This document shows, in pieces, positions 11,153 to 20,978 of a stretch of 64,000 bases of DNA. Under the pieces are notes generated by a model. That model ran no database searches. It saw only the letters and a program-made list of their open reading frames with translations, and had not been told where the DNA came from. Position 1 is the first letter of the stretch, and each line of letters opens with the position of its first letter. Made by a program: the position numbers and the translations under genes. The DNA comes from Mesocentrotus franciscanus (lineage: Eukaryota; Echinodermata; Echinoidea; Camarodonta; Strongylocentrotidae), in contig CP137675.1 of the NCBI GenBank assembly GCA_037976565.1, positions 5,032,364-5,096,363 of the forward strand, read 5' to 3'.

Positions 11153-11309
11153 GGGCCCTGTATTACAAAGAGTTTATATCAATCGCAACTTATTTGTGAT
11201 TGATATCAATCGTAACTAAGTACATAAGAGATTGGGGAGACTGCAAACTTGCGATTGATTGGAGGACTTACGAATTTGGATCAATCGTAACTCTTTGTAA
11301 GACAGGGCC
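11153..11309. mobile_element. 157-bp MITE family C, copy 1 (GGGCCCTGTATTACAAAGAG)
   Basis: Terminal inverted repeats GGGCCCTGTATTACAAAGAG and CTCTTTGTAAGACAGGGCC. The interior is rich in TCAATCGTAA/TTGCGATTGAT in both orientations. A related copy in the other orientation is at 45009-45146. Confidence 0.75.
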
Positions 11310-11827
11310 ATGGTTAGTCTAGATGAGGTTTTAACATGTAACAGTTACAGGTTTGAATTTTGAAATTATGTTTCAAGATCAGCTGTGGATTGAATTTTGA
11401 AATGACAGGTTTGAAAATCAGCGACAGGTTACATTTCATTCTCAACCAAATTTATTTCTGAAAAAATTAGTCATAAAATTTGTATGAAAATGCTCCAAAA
11501 GATAGCTCACACAGACTGCATCAAAGAGCATATAAGAACCATAGAGCTCATAAGCAATCACTGGACCCCAGCAATGACAGACTTTGTGCTTTGCATGCAT
11601 CAGTTCATACCCCTAGTTTCCAAGTTTCAATTTTACAATTTACATGTTTGAATTTTTGTTTGTGGACCACTCTATAGTCAATAATCACACAAGCATGGGA
11701 GATTTGAGATGGAGAGAAGAAATGGACAGATGACCAGATGAATTGGATGGTACCTGATTGATTGAAAGAAAAGGAAAGAAAAGATGGGGATACACAGATG
11801 ATGAATTAGTGGTTATATAAAGGCACT

Positions 11828-11900
11828 ATTGTCTTTTGGCATGACATTAATCTACTTTTGCCACTCTCCACCCAGGTGATATAAATGGGTACCAGATAGG
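11828..11900 (+). repeat. SINE body fragment
   Basis: Matches the post-tRNA body of the SINE at 15276-15495 (GGCATGACATTAATCTAC, GCCACTC, CCCAGGTGATATAAATGGGT). No tRNA-like head is attached here. Confidence 0.6.
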
Positions 11901-12002
11901 AAGAAATTCCTCAAACTGCCATATGGGTGGATAAATTGATAGATGAATGAATATATAGATATTAAAACAGATAGATTATAGGGATGGATGAATGAATGGA
12001 TG

Positions 12003-12160
12003 AATGGATGAATGGATGTTGATGGATGGATGGATGGATAGATGGATGGATGAATGGATGGATGGATGGATGGATGGATGGATGGATGGATGGATGGATG
12101 GATGGATGGATGGATGGATGGATGGATGGATGGATGGATAGATGGATGGATGGATTGAGT
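12003..12160 (+). repeat. (GGAT)n microsatellite
   Basis: Long run of GGAT/GATG tetramers with rare GATA variants; the flanks are degenerate GAAT/GGAT. It produces spurious Ile-His-Pro-Ser repeat open frames on the minus strand. Confidence 0.95.
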
Positions 12161-13269
12161 GATAGACGGATAGATTGTAGATAGACTGTTCGACAGTTGG
12201 CATAAGGATGGATGGAAAGAAAGATGGATCGATTAATGGAATGGCTGTTACTAGTTAACAGATGTTCTACAAACATCAAGGGACAGGGATCACATAAGAT
12301 ATTCAATTTCATTTATCGCATATTTGAAAACATAACAGTTTGTGAGCTGAGAGTCAGAAAGATGTATATTCATATCATTTCATACAGGGTTAATATCCTT
12401 CTGGCTCTCAACAGATGAGTTGATTACATTCTTAGTAACACTTTTTTTTAAACTTCTATCAATGCAAAGAAAAGAAAATAAGTGATATGCACCAAAATGC
12501 AATTTGCATTCAATAACCATTCACTTTCTTTGAAAATAGAACAATGAGAGAAAACAACAAAAGAGTACAAAATAGTGTGGGAATCAATGCCCCTCAACGT
12601 TAAAAATATAAAGTCTAATCAATGATTTTAAAAGAAAGAAAATATCAGCAAAATCCAGATTGAAGGAAGAGACTCAATTACACAATATCCTCTCGTTAAC
12701 AACTAAATGATCTCCAGAAACTTTTTCCATATACTGGAAAATCATTAGAAATTTAAATTCATTGAAAGATTAGTTATCGTATTTTGATGGGTGATGAGAG
12801 ATCATTGGAGGGATAATCTCTATATTATAAAAAAGAGAATAACCCTGGTAAAAGCAGATATCTAGAAAGGATACTATTATTATTTTAAAGATGAATTTGT
12901 TTATCTTCTAAGTGCATTCAGCCATCGATGAGATTTACCTGTTTTTAAGAACATATTAAATACCATGCTTTATGCAACATATTATTTTCTCTTTCATAAT
13001 CACTGAAAAACTAACTGATAAATCTAAAATAAAATCGGGTCTGTCGTACATGCAGTCATGCCCTCGATTGCAGTTGACATGCAACAACATGTTTTTGAAT
13101 ATCATTATCATCGCTTGCATAAACAACCTCATCCATCACTTTCAGTCTGCGTTAACGGTGAGCTAAGCTCAAGTTTGCTGCTGAACTTTTGCTAGGAATT
13201 AGGAGAGAAACAGAGATGGAAAGACAGATCCAAGTGGTGAAGAGTACAGGGGAAGAGAAAGAAATAAGA

Positions 13270-13440
13270 AACAGAGGCAGGGGAGGGAGGGAGGGAGGGA
13301 GGGAGAGGAAGACAGATGGAGAAGGGAAGAGAGATAGAGAGAGAGAGGCAGTCAGACGGACAGAGAGGGAGTGGAGGAGGGAGGGGGAAGGAAAGACGGA
13401 ACAAGTTTGGAGGGAGAGAGAGAGAGAGAGAGGGGGGGCG
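13270..13440 (+). repeat. Purine-rich (GGGA)n/(GA)n tract
   Basis: Nearly pure G/A on the plus strand for about 170 bases, with GGGAGG and GAGAGA runs. Prone to triplex formation; non-coding despite overlapping long open frames on both strands. Confidence 0.85.
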
Positions 13441-14531
13441 GAGGATAGAATACAAACAGGTAGTAAACGGATAGTTTGAAGAAGTACAAGAAAGAGACAC
13501 ATGTATAATAAGGGGAGGCTACAATTTTTCCTTCTGTGTGTCATGGTGTTTAACATAATTACAAGTACTATTCTATGTCAAAAGAATATGATACAAACAT
13601 AGTGTGAAATATGTATGTATTATGAATTTACTGGTACATAATAACTCTAAAATTTCTCATACGAAAATCCATTTCTAGGAAAGACAGACATAGTTTACAG
13701 ATCTTCTTCACCAACTCCCTTCACTGGCTAGAAGCAAATCTTGCTCATCTTCAGGTTTTGGTTTGTAAGTTTTCTTTTTTAACCCTTGAAAGCAAGTAAT
13801 CTGAAACCAAGACTCTCTAAATTTTTCTGTACTATTTTTAGCTTCTTTAGATTTAAGAATTTGAGTGAAAAAAATTCGTCTTCCTTGAAATGACTCAAAT
13901 ATTCATGACAAAACTTATTATTGTTGACTTGGAGTATTCTTTCAAAAGAAATCAATCTGCTACTTATTCCTTACGATATAATACATACTTTAAACTGTAA
14001 AGTGTGTTTTATTAGTTTCATCATGGTTAAAGCAGCTTCACAGACCAATGAAAAACTGATATTGTTATTTTTCTATAAATACACTGATTTTATATGGTGG
14101 GCAATATCGACCAGCCACTTTGAAACACCCCCTCTCAAACTCAAACAAACAAAGTCATAAAAATGCAATCAATCAGGCAATCTAACTTTAAATCTTTGTC
14201 TCTCAGAAAATTTCTCTCAATTCTCCAGGCACATCGGAAAGACCCACACATTTTGCAAATATATGTATAGACAAAAATAAATAGTGTTAATGTAAGCTGG
14301 CGGGGAAATACTTGAGTTGATATCTCATCGGATATCTCATCGAATGATCCTGTAGGATCAATTTAGAGCCTGCTGGATCAAAACAAAAATATTCACAGGA
14401 GAAAGAGTATAATTTCTTGTTAGCATTCTAGTCAGGCATACATAATATTAAAATTAATCCAGTGGTTATGCACAATGCAACTATTGCAGTTAGAGCATGC
14501 AACACGGCCATCATTTTCTTTATAAGTATTA

Positions 14532-14581
14532 CTCTCATCATCATAGTCATAGTCATAGTCATAGTCATAGTCATAGTCATA

Positions 14582-14618
<37 letters not shown>

Positions 14619-14840
14619 CCATCGCCATCGCCATCGCCATCGCCATTGCCATCATCCACGTCACCACCACCACCACCACCACCACCACCACCACCACCAC
14701 CACCACCACCACCACCACCACCACCACCACCACCACCACCACCACCACCACCACCACCACCACCACCACCACCACCACCACCACCACCACCACCACCACC
14801 ACCACCACCACCACCACCACCACCACCACCACCACCACCA
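14532..14840 (+). repeat. (TCATAG)n/(TCATCG)n/(CCATCG)n then (CAC)n array
   Basis: A ladder of hexamers (14532-14655) grades into about 60 uninterrupted CAC triplets (14662-14840); TCCACGTCACCA occurs on both sides of the CAC run. On the gene strand this is (GGT)n, reading as about 60 glycines in the same frame as the upstream receptor exon. It lies about 140 bases inside intron 9 from the alpha-CT exon donor. Confidence 0.95.
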
Positions 14841-14975
14841 TCCACGTCACCACCATCACCACTATCTCTATCTCCATCACCTCCACTACCCAAACCATCA
14901 ATCCCCTCCTCATCAACATCATCACAACCATTGTTGTAATCAGAAGCATCATCTCTGGTTTCCATGCCAACCAAC

Positions 14976-15171
14976 CTCCTCTTGTAGATAGTATTATGGA
15001 GCTGGTTCTCAAAGTCCTTCTGGAAGCGTGCATCCTCCTCCCGTCTGCGTAGCTCATCTGGATCCATGGGGCACATGCAGCATCCTGCTCCAACCATCGT
15101 GGTGTTGGTATCTTCATCTTCAGAGGTCTCCATCTCGGTACTGGACTCTGATTTCCGCAGATTTGGAAGTT
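14976..15171 (-). CDS. InR: InR exon 9: insert domain and alpha-CT helix
   Basis: 64 codons plus two bases at each end. The acceptor AG is 15173-15172 (GTTTTACAG); the donor is GTTGGT. Encodes ELPNLRKSESSTEMETSEDE, then GAGCCMCPMDPDELRRREED and ARFQKDFENQLHNTIYKR. CCMC equals the human C682/C683/C685 cluster (alpha-alpha disulfides). The FENQLHNTIY segment aligns with human alpha-CT FEDYLHNVVF; Leu, His and Asn that contact insulin are kept and F714 is Tyr. It joins exon 10 as KR-R-PDT in phase. The frame stays open past the donor, so a longer exon cannot be excluded. Confidence 0.9.
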
Positions 15172-15275
15172 CTGTAAAACAAGGAGTGAATTGATATAAT
15201 ACACATGAATCAAGGTAAGAATAATGTTGCAAACTGTCCAGAGGATGAACATAATCATTAATAGTTTAGTGTAGA

Positions 15276-15495
15276 GGTGTCGTGGTCGAGTGGTTACGTC
15301 GCCGGACTGTCGATCACAAGGTCCGCGGTTCGAGTCCCGCTGCGGCACTAATGTCCTTTGGCAAGACATTGATCTACATTTGCCACACTCAACCCAGGTG
15401 ATGTAAATGGGTACCTGGCAGGAAGCCGGGGTAATAATTGCGGAGCCCCTAGGGTGTCAAGTCTGACATACATGAGCATACTAAGGCTCTAAAGT
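15276..15495 (+). mobile_element. tRNA-derived SINE (tRNA-Ser-like head)
   Basis: The head has pol III box A TGGTCGAGTGG (15283-15293) and box B GGTTCGAGTCC (15327-15337) at tRNA spacing, with an acceptor-like stem GTGTCGT/GCGGCAC. The anticodon arm is not canonical, so it is not a functional tRNA gene. The body continues GGCAAGACATTGATCTACAT, CCCAGGTGATGTAAATGGGT and ACCTGGCAGGAAG. Body fragments recur at 11828-11900 and 42161-42260. Echinoids have a tRNA-derived family called SURF1; I cannot confirm identity. Confidence 0.8.
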
Positions 15496-15664
15496 GAGGA
15501 ATGAATGAGTGAAGTCATGTGCTAATGCTGTTTTGAGGATTTAATTGTTGACTTTCTTTTATATGAACCTATTTAGCTAACAGAATCAGCACCTGCTTTA
15601 AATGTTGAGGCTTCTTTTATGCATTCATACCTGTACTATACTCAATAATCGAACAATTATGATA

Positions 15665-15728
15665 CTTTTAAAATGTAAAATGATGGTATTCCTGTAATGT
15701 AATCTTTTAAAATGATGGTATTCTTGTA
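15665..15728 (+). repeat. Minisatellite, left part, interrupted by DNA element
   Basis: Units of about 32 bp (AATGTAATCTTTTAAAATGA then TGGTATTCTTGT). The array continues after the inserted element at 17813-17885. Confidence 0.8.
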
Positions 15729-17812
15729 CCGTAATTAACGGTGTATTAACCGCACTTTTTTTACCGTCGGTAAACATCAAAAGTCGGGGTGCGGTTTATA
15801 CACCCATACAGACATGCATCATGCTGAAAATTCCAGGTATGTTACAATCTCCGCGTTCAGCAGCGGTCAAATTGTGTCACAGAGAGTGCTCGCGCTTAGG
15901 AGAGGATGGGGATGTCCCGAAATGCAGATTTTTCATTGGTTATATATCGCAGGAAATTCCTTACTACGTCATATTTTTATGTAGAGGAAAATATAATCTT
16001 CAAAATGATGTGCAACAAATATCCTGAAGTTCCTGGTTTAGTTAGAAACCATCGTCCTGAAAGTGACACTCGTTTTCAACGCTTTTCAAATCATCCATTG
16101 GAAGTTCTAACATCAGAAAAAATATATCTAATGTGAATGTTATATTTTAATCTTGATCTGATAATTTTCATGTAATTCTTATGATGCGAAATGTGAAATT
16201 TGGGGCCCATAATTGTGCTCTGTCACTACCGAGTCGATCATAATTGTGTTGGAGTGTTGACGTACGTGCGGTGGATAAGAATGTGCGTTGCCCCATATGT
16301 AATAATATGTGTAGTGGTATGAAGAAATGGCGTGACGATGAAAAAATTGTTCGTCTTTCTAGCGAGATTTTGTATATAAATACTTGTCATCAACCTACAA
16401 ATATGCAATATTTTATTTTGTGAACTATTATTATTGTAATATTTCTGGTTGATTGATGATTTTAACTATCCTGAAGAGAGATGTTTGTCGATTCTTAATA
16501 AATGTCGGGTGGTGGGCGTTGGGATTTCGAGTGTATTTCGGTGCGGTTACATGATACATAGTCTCGTCTTCAGAGCTCTTTCAATAATTGAATAAAATTA
16601 TAATCATGAATCAACCTCCTTTCTTAAAAAGTGAAAGGGGAAAATGTTTTTTAATTTAAAGAGATAGATTTGATGATTTATAAATAACATTTTATTCAGA
16701 GACTTCTCGAAAAGGGGGATTATGTTGTATAATTTTTAAATACTATTATTAATTCAATGATTCGTATTGATGTGAGCCTAGGTCATTCTTACGATTTTTG
16801 TTGTGTAACATAGACTAATCATAGTCATAGACTCTAGATCTAGTGCAAATTGTGTGAAGTCCGTCTATTCTAATGTTGTTTTACTTATTCCACCGGTGTT
16901 ATTATTATTATTATTTAATAAGTAAACTAAATTTAATGAGAAATATCAGTGGAATGACGGCACATTCTGGCGAGAAGCCACGCTTTCTAGAGCGGGTATT
17001 TGGCAGCCCATCGCACACCGTAGCCACCCCTAGCCGTCGGGCGTGCCTAGACAAGTCCGATCTCCTCTTAATCCGTAACCAACTGGAGAGAAGGACAAAA
17101 GAGACAACGTGTACTAGACATAGACTGACGCTATCCCAGTCAAAAGGTTCCCTATGTTTTGTCCGAGATCTCATTGTTTCATGTTAAACATTGCTAAGAC
17201 TCACCAACCTTTTGTGTTGAGTTAATCTCCCAATAACAATGAAAACAATATGGCCGTCTACCTCCGCCGGCGTCCCGCTCGATTGATCAAGCTACGGTAA
17301 TACAATAGCAGGCTATTTCACAGCCGAATAAAATTCTTGTTGGGCTGGCGCATGCTAGTCGTTAGTCGTTACTGCTTTTAGATTGTGATTTTTGTTTATC
17401 ACAAGACGTCTTTGTTTCCTGGCGCGATGTGCCGTACTAATTTGTATCAGTGATAACTTTGAATCTTACTTTTAGTTTTCATATTTTATTTCTTTCCGTC
17501 GGCTTATTTTTTGTTATAAAATTAAAAGCCTAATTATTAAATATCAGCGATTGTTTTCGCTTCTCTCCCGATGTCTCTGTTTTTCTCAAACGCTGGTGGT
17601 ATCGGCAATTATTTTCTTCATGCATTTCTTGCTTTCCGTCGGCATGCCTTTTGTCCCCTCTCTCTCTCCCTCGATCTGTCTCTTATGTTGTTCCTCAAAT
17701 GCTGCCATGGTGGTGTCGGCAATCATTTTCTTCATTCATTTTTTTTTTTTAAAGGGCGAAAAAGAGGGGTGCGGTTTATACACGAGGGCGGTTTATACAC
17801 CGTTAATTACGG
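15729..17812. mobile_element. 2.1-kb TA-flanked DNA transposon relic
   Basis: Inverted ends CCGTAATTAACGGTGTATTA and, from the right, CCGTAATTAACGGTGTATAA. TA flanks both sides (15727-15728 and 17813-17814). Subterminal AAAGTCGGGGTGCGGTTTAT recurs at the right end as a GTGCGGTTTATACACG form. The ends resemble those of the element at 165-911 (CCGTA start, GGTGCGG motif). No intact transposase frame was recognised inside, so it is probably non-autonomous, Tc1/mariner/pogo-type. Confidence 0.8.
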
Positions 17813-17885
17813 TAATGTAATCTTTTAAAATGTTGGTATTCTTGTAATGTAATCTTTTAAAATGATGGTATTCTTGTAATATAAA
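17813..17885 (+). repeat. Minisatellite, right part
   Basis: About two further units of the 32-bp repeat seen at 15665-15728 (TAATGTAATCTTTTAAAATG). The uninterrupted unit junction TTCTTGTAATGTAATC provides the empty-site sequence for the insertion. Confidence 0.8.
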
Positions 17886-18215
17886 TTATATAATCTTTTC
17901 CGTGTACATAGTATTATTATTACATCATTTTCTGCAATTAAGTCATTTGACTGCAAATATGAATGAATTTGAACTGTCGTTAATATAATTTTTTTAAATA
18001 GAAATGATTCTTATCGAGTGCAGTAGTGAATATGCACTGCATGCAGGTTAAGTCATAATGAGCCGGATAATGAACCAAAAAAGTCTTGTTCATTATCAGG
18101 CTATTGTGAGTTAACCGAATGCATTGCGTATCACTAATGCACGAGCTTCAAACATAATAAGGGGCTACAATATGAATTTAAAGTCAAGAAATAATTCAAG
18201 TCATGTGATTCTTAC

Positions 18216-18385
18216 TTTTCGGCAGAAATCTCTATCTTCAAACTGGTGTATGGGCAAGTACTGAGGTTCCCAGCTGATGATGTAGTGTGTCAGGTTTCCG
18301 TTTGGATGTTCCGGTGGTTTCCAGGTGATGATAAGCTCGGAGGAGGAATTAGAGATGACCTTCAAGCTGCTAGGAGGGGAAGCCT
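18216..18385 (-). CDS. InR: InR exon 8: FnIII-2 first part, donor one base out of phase
   Basis: Two bases plus 56 codons. Acceptor TTGACAG; donor GTAAGA. Encodes ASPPSSLKVISNSSSELIIT, then WKPPEHPNGNLTHYIISWEP and EDRDFCRK. WKPP-PNGN-THY matches INSR FnIII-2, and the Cys in DFC aligns with human C647, partner of the beta-subunit Cys in exon 12. The exon ends in phase 0 (AAA then GTAAGA), but exon 9 needs one carried base (G) to read ELPNLR. A donor AAAG-GTAAGA would fit; the sequence has one G fewer. Confidence 0.9.
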
Positions 18386-19375
18386 CTGTCAATGGATAAA
18401 GGGAAAATATATACATGTATGTGAGGGAAAAATTTAGACAAGCTTGAACAAGATGCACTTCTCCATTCATATAAAAATCATTTTACTTTATTGAGATAGA
18501 GACTCTATTCATGAGAAAGGAAAACATGAGAAAGGAAAACATCAGAAAGTTTGAATTATGATATCATTCCTGCTGGGGAGTGTTTCACAAAGAATAAGAT
18601 CAACTTTAAGTTGGACTTAAATATGGCAGGCCGTTCATGCCACTGGTTGCTCTCACCATTTGTCTCTCAATTATGATCTTTAGATAATATTTTTCCTTTA
18701 ATAATGAACTATCAAAAAAGCTCAATTCTGTAGATTTGTGACCACGACTTGTACGTCCCTTGAGAAACCAATGCCAGGAATGGTTAGAGAAACTAGTGGC
18801 ATGAACGGCCTGCCATAGTTAATTCCAACTTAAAGTTGATCTTATTTTTTGTGAAACACTCCCCAGGCTGTACACACTGGATGTGGAAAACTGCATTTGA
18901 CCCATCAAGCTATCTTCATGAATAGATCACAGTCTAATATGGGTGAACCCATTCATACAGAATACAAAACATGATCCCATGTAGACAACCCTTTTGCAAT
19001 AAACAATAGTTTGCCATGAGTGTTTCTCTGTATGGTGTGGAATATCACAGTCGATTTGAAAATGGGATGCCTAAAACTAATGAAATTTAAAGAAAAAAAT
19101 TATAACACTGTCGCGTCTACAATCCTAGAAAACTTCCTGGCCTGTGTAACATAAAATCCTGTTGACAAACACTGACCACAAAAATATAAAACGAGGGATG
19201 CAAGTAAACCCCAGGATGACATACACTCTTCTATATATACTTTGTATCCCACTTAGACAACCTCATGGTCACTACTATGACATAATAATATACATTGATT
19301 ACCTCATCAAGAGCAATGATCTTCTAAACGCATCAAAACTACTTCTTTAACATCATCCCTAACCCACATACTCAC
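18386..19375 (-). other. Intron 7 with one palindromic MITE
   Basis: AT-rich intron. The only structured part is the inverted-repeat element at 18573-18866. Confidence 0.6.
18573..18866. mobile_element. MITE family B, copy 1 (CTGGGGAGTGTTTCACAAA ends)
   Basis: Starts CTGGGGAGTGTTTCACAAAG and ends with its reverse complement. Arms extend through AAGATCAACTTTAAGTTGGA and, after a gap, GGCAGGCCGTTCATGCCACT, giving a nearly palindromic 294-bp element. A second copy is at 39041-39358. Non-coding. Confidence 0.85.
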
Positions 19376-19587
19376 TTGCTTCCGGTGTCAATCGATACTC
19401 AATGTTACTCCTGGCACTGAACTGCGCCCCGGCAATGGTGTACGTTCGTACCATGAATGCGTACTGTGTCCATGGTTTGAGGTTAGAGACGAAGGTAGAT
19501 GTGTCGGTGGGTGGAATGTACTGAACCTCCCAAAGACTAGTACCACAGGCATCCTCACCGTCTAACTCGGTCACGTTTCGTTGGGGT
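19376..19587 (-). CDS. InR: InR exon 7: FnIII-1 second part
   Basis: 70 codons plus one base at each end. Acceptor CCCATCAG; donor GTGAGT. Encodes PQRNVTELDGEDACGTSLWE, then VQYIPPTDTSTFVSNLKPWT and QYAFMVRTYTIAGAQFSARS. NVTE-DG-DACG and LKPWTQYA are diagnostic for INSR/IGF1R FnIII-1. Sequon NVT. Joined to exon 6 it reads YREAPQRNVTEL. Confidence 0.96.
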
Positions 19588-20156
19588 CTGATGGGGTGAA
19601 AGTTAGGACAAGAATGCTGTAGTGTAAAAGCTGTCTTGAATGATTGATGTATTTCAAAATATTACAATAATACTACAATACAACAAAACATTCTGCAAAG
19701 TTTAGAGTGATTATCTTTCTTTAATCCATACCTGCAATGATGTTTCCCTGGTACCTTTTTTATTAAGGAATTTATAAAACAATACAAATACAGAACTAAA
19801 TTGCAGTTAAGTATAATACCTTAACTTCAATATCAACTTGAGTTGGGATGATCAAATTACACAAATTTGTAAAAGTCTGTTGAGGACACGGGGTTGATTA
19901 ATAGAAGATGACAACATGAAGAAACCTGGGAATTAATAACGTACAAATTCACTGACATACCATTCAAACACGAGTTCATTTAAAGACCAGTGTTTTGAAG
20001 GTATGGCGGCAAACTTACACTTAATGATGATTTCATGAAATGCTGCCCTAGTACCTGAATCTGATTTTAACCCATTGTGTACAGGAACTGGTTGGTCCCT
20101 GTGTTAAGTGTATGGGAATGAGAGAATTCAGTAGTCAACGGATTAATGTAACTTAC
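19588..20156 (-). other. Intron 6, nothing notable
   Basis: AT-rich sequence with no recognised repeat, RNA gene or additional exon. Confidence 0.5.
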
Positions 20157-20283
20157 GCTTCGCGATATGATAGGATGTAACCGACGATCTCACGCACATC
20201 TCCTTTACCCTTGGGGGGCGACCAATTGACCATCAGAAACGTGCCAAAGAAATTAAATTCTAGATTCAAGCGGTGAGTGTTAC
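20157..20283 (-). CDS. InR: InR exon 6: FnIII-1 first part
   Basis: 41 codons plus two bases at each end. Acceptor TTCTGTAG; donor GTAAGT. Encodes NTHRLNLEFNFFGTFLMVNW, then SPPKGKGDVREIVGYILSYREA. The GYxLxYxEAP block and W-PP of the first fibronectin III domain match the family. The opening GT completes a Cys codon begun in exon 5, the equivalent of human C524. Confidence 0.95.
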
Positions 20284-20763
20284 CTACAGAATGAGAAGCC
20301 AAGAACAAACACATCATTGATAGACGTTGCCAAATCAAAACTCTGAGAATTTTCTTTTTTAAATCACAAACAAGTAAAAACTGAAAGCTGTAAAGTCCAG
20401 ATTAAAATGATTTTTCGTTAACTTACCTTCAAAACAGTTCAATTTCCTCTACTGTTTTCACTGTTCAAAGTTTATAAGTATTCTGTAAAATGAAATGATG
20501 ATGGAGGACATTGTATCCACACATGAGTTTTGGAACTCTAAGAGTAGTCTAAAATGTGATGCAACATGGCTTATGAGCTGTATTGAAAAAAGTACAAGAA
20601 TGGAAGGAAACATTGCCTATAGGGTAATCAATGTCATACACAGACATTTGCATAGAACCAACCACTCTACTCCAGCCTTTTTCAATGAATCATGACCTGC
20701 AAATAATCTCAGTGCCAATAGAGACTGGATTTGATTGAATTCATCATATACTCTTTGACTTAC
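20284..20763 (-). other. Intron 5, nothing notable
   Basis: AT-rich intron. An open frame at 20495-20695 on the plus strand has no features of a gene. Confidence 0.5.
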
Positions 20764-20978
20764 AAGCTACTTGGTCTCCGTTGGACGGCGAGACATCAAC
20801 GTTACTAAGCGGCTCTTTGATGCCGGTAAGATTGTGAAGCTCCTCAATCTCTGAGTAGCACAGCTTCGGGTTGTAGTGAAAGAAGAATTTTCCGTTGCCG
20901 ATGGTGATGTTCGGATGCTGGGAGAAGTCAAAGAGTTGCTGGAGATTGTTGTTTGCCAGGACGTAGAGGGAGTATTGA
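20764..20978 (-). CDS. InR: InR exon 5: L2 C-terminal half
   Basis: 71 codons plus one base at each end. Acceptor TTTCTTACAG; donor GTAAGT. Encodes QYSLYVLANNNLQQLFDFSQ, then HPNITIGNGKFFFHYNPKLC and YSEIEELHNLTGIKEP, ending NGDQVA-C. NLQQLxD and the ITxGK-FFxxNPKLC-SEI block are the L2 end of insulin/IGF receptors. Sequons NIT and NLT. The last Cys codon is split with exon 6. Confidence 0.96.

Larger units (their letters stand above)
8656..14975 (-). other. Intron 9 (6.3 kb), repeats only
   Basis: AT-rich. Holds a MITE at 11153-11309, a SINE fragment near 11828-11900, a (GGAT)n microsatellite at 12003-12160, a purine-rich tract at 13270-13440 and, directly beside the alpha-CT exon, the hexamer/(CAC)n array at 14532-14840. 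The apparent open frames at 11962-12312, 13152-13556 and 14428-15052 are low-complexity translations of these repeats. Confidence 0.7.
15172..18215 (-). other. Intron 8 with SINE and 2.1-kb DNA element
   Basis: Apart from the SINE (15276-15495), the TA-flanked element (15729-17812) and its flanking minisatellite, only AT-rich intron is visible. No exon that could repair the exon 8/9 phase conflict was recognised. Confidence 0.6.

Noticed and set aside
11962..12312. Ile-His-Pro-Ser repeat protein
   Set aside because: Artefact of the (GGAT)n microsatellite.
13152..13556. Overlapping Ser/Leu- and Arg/Glu-rich open frames
   Set aside because: Both strands open across a purine tract; low complexity only.
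14462..15052. Plus-strand poly-Thr, poly-His and poly-Pro open frames
   Set aside because: Same trinucleotide repeat read in other frames; no start context, splice pattern or homology.
15276..15350. Functional tRNA gene
   Set aside because: Box A and B are good, but the anticodon arm is not canonical and the sequence continues into a SINE body that recurs elsewhere.
14428..15369. Long minus-strand open frames (266 and 313 codons) with poly-Gly or poly-Val
   Set aside because: Only 14976-15171 is supported as coding (alpha-CT exon). The rest is translation of the (CAC)n and hexamer repeats plus intron and SINE sequence.
16873..17187. Possible transposase fragment inside the 2.1-kb element
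   Set aside because: No recognisable DDE or DNA-binding motif; frames on both strands are short and unrelated to known transposases by eye.
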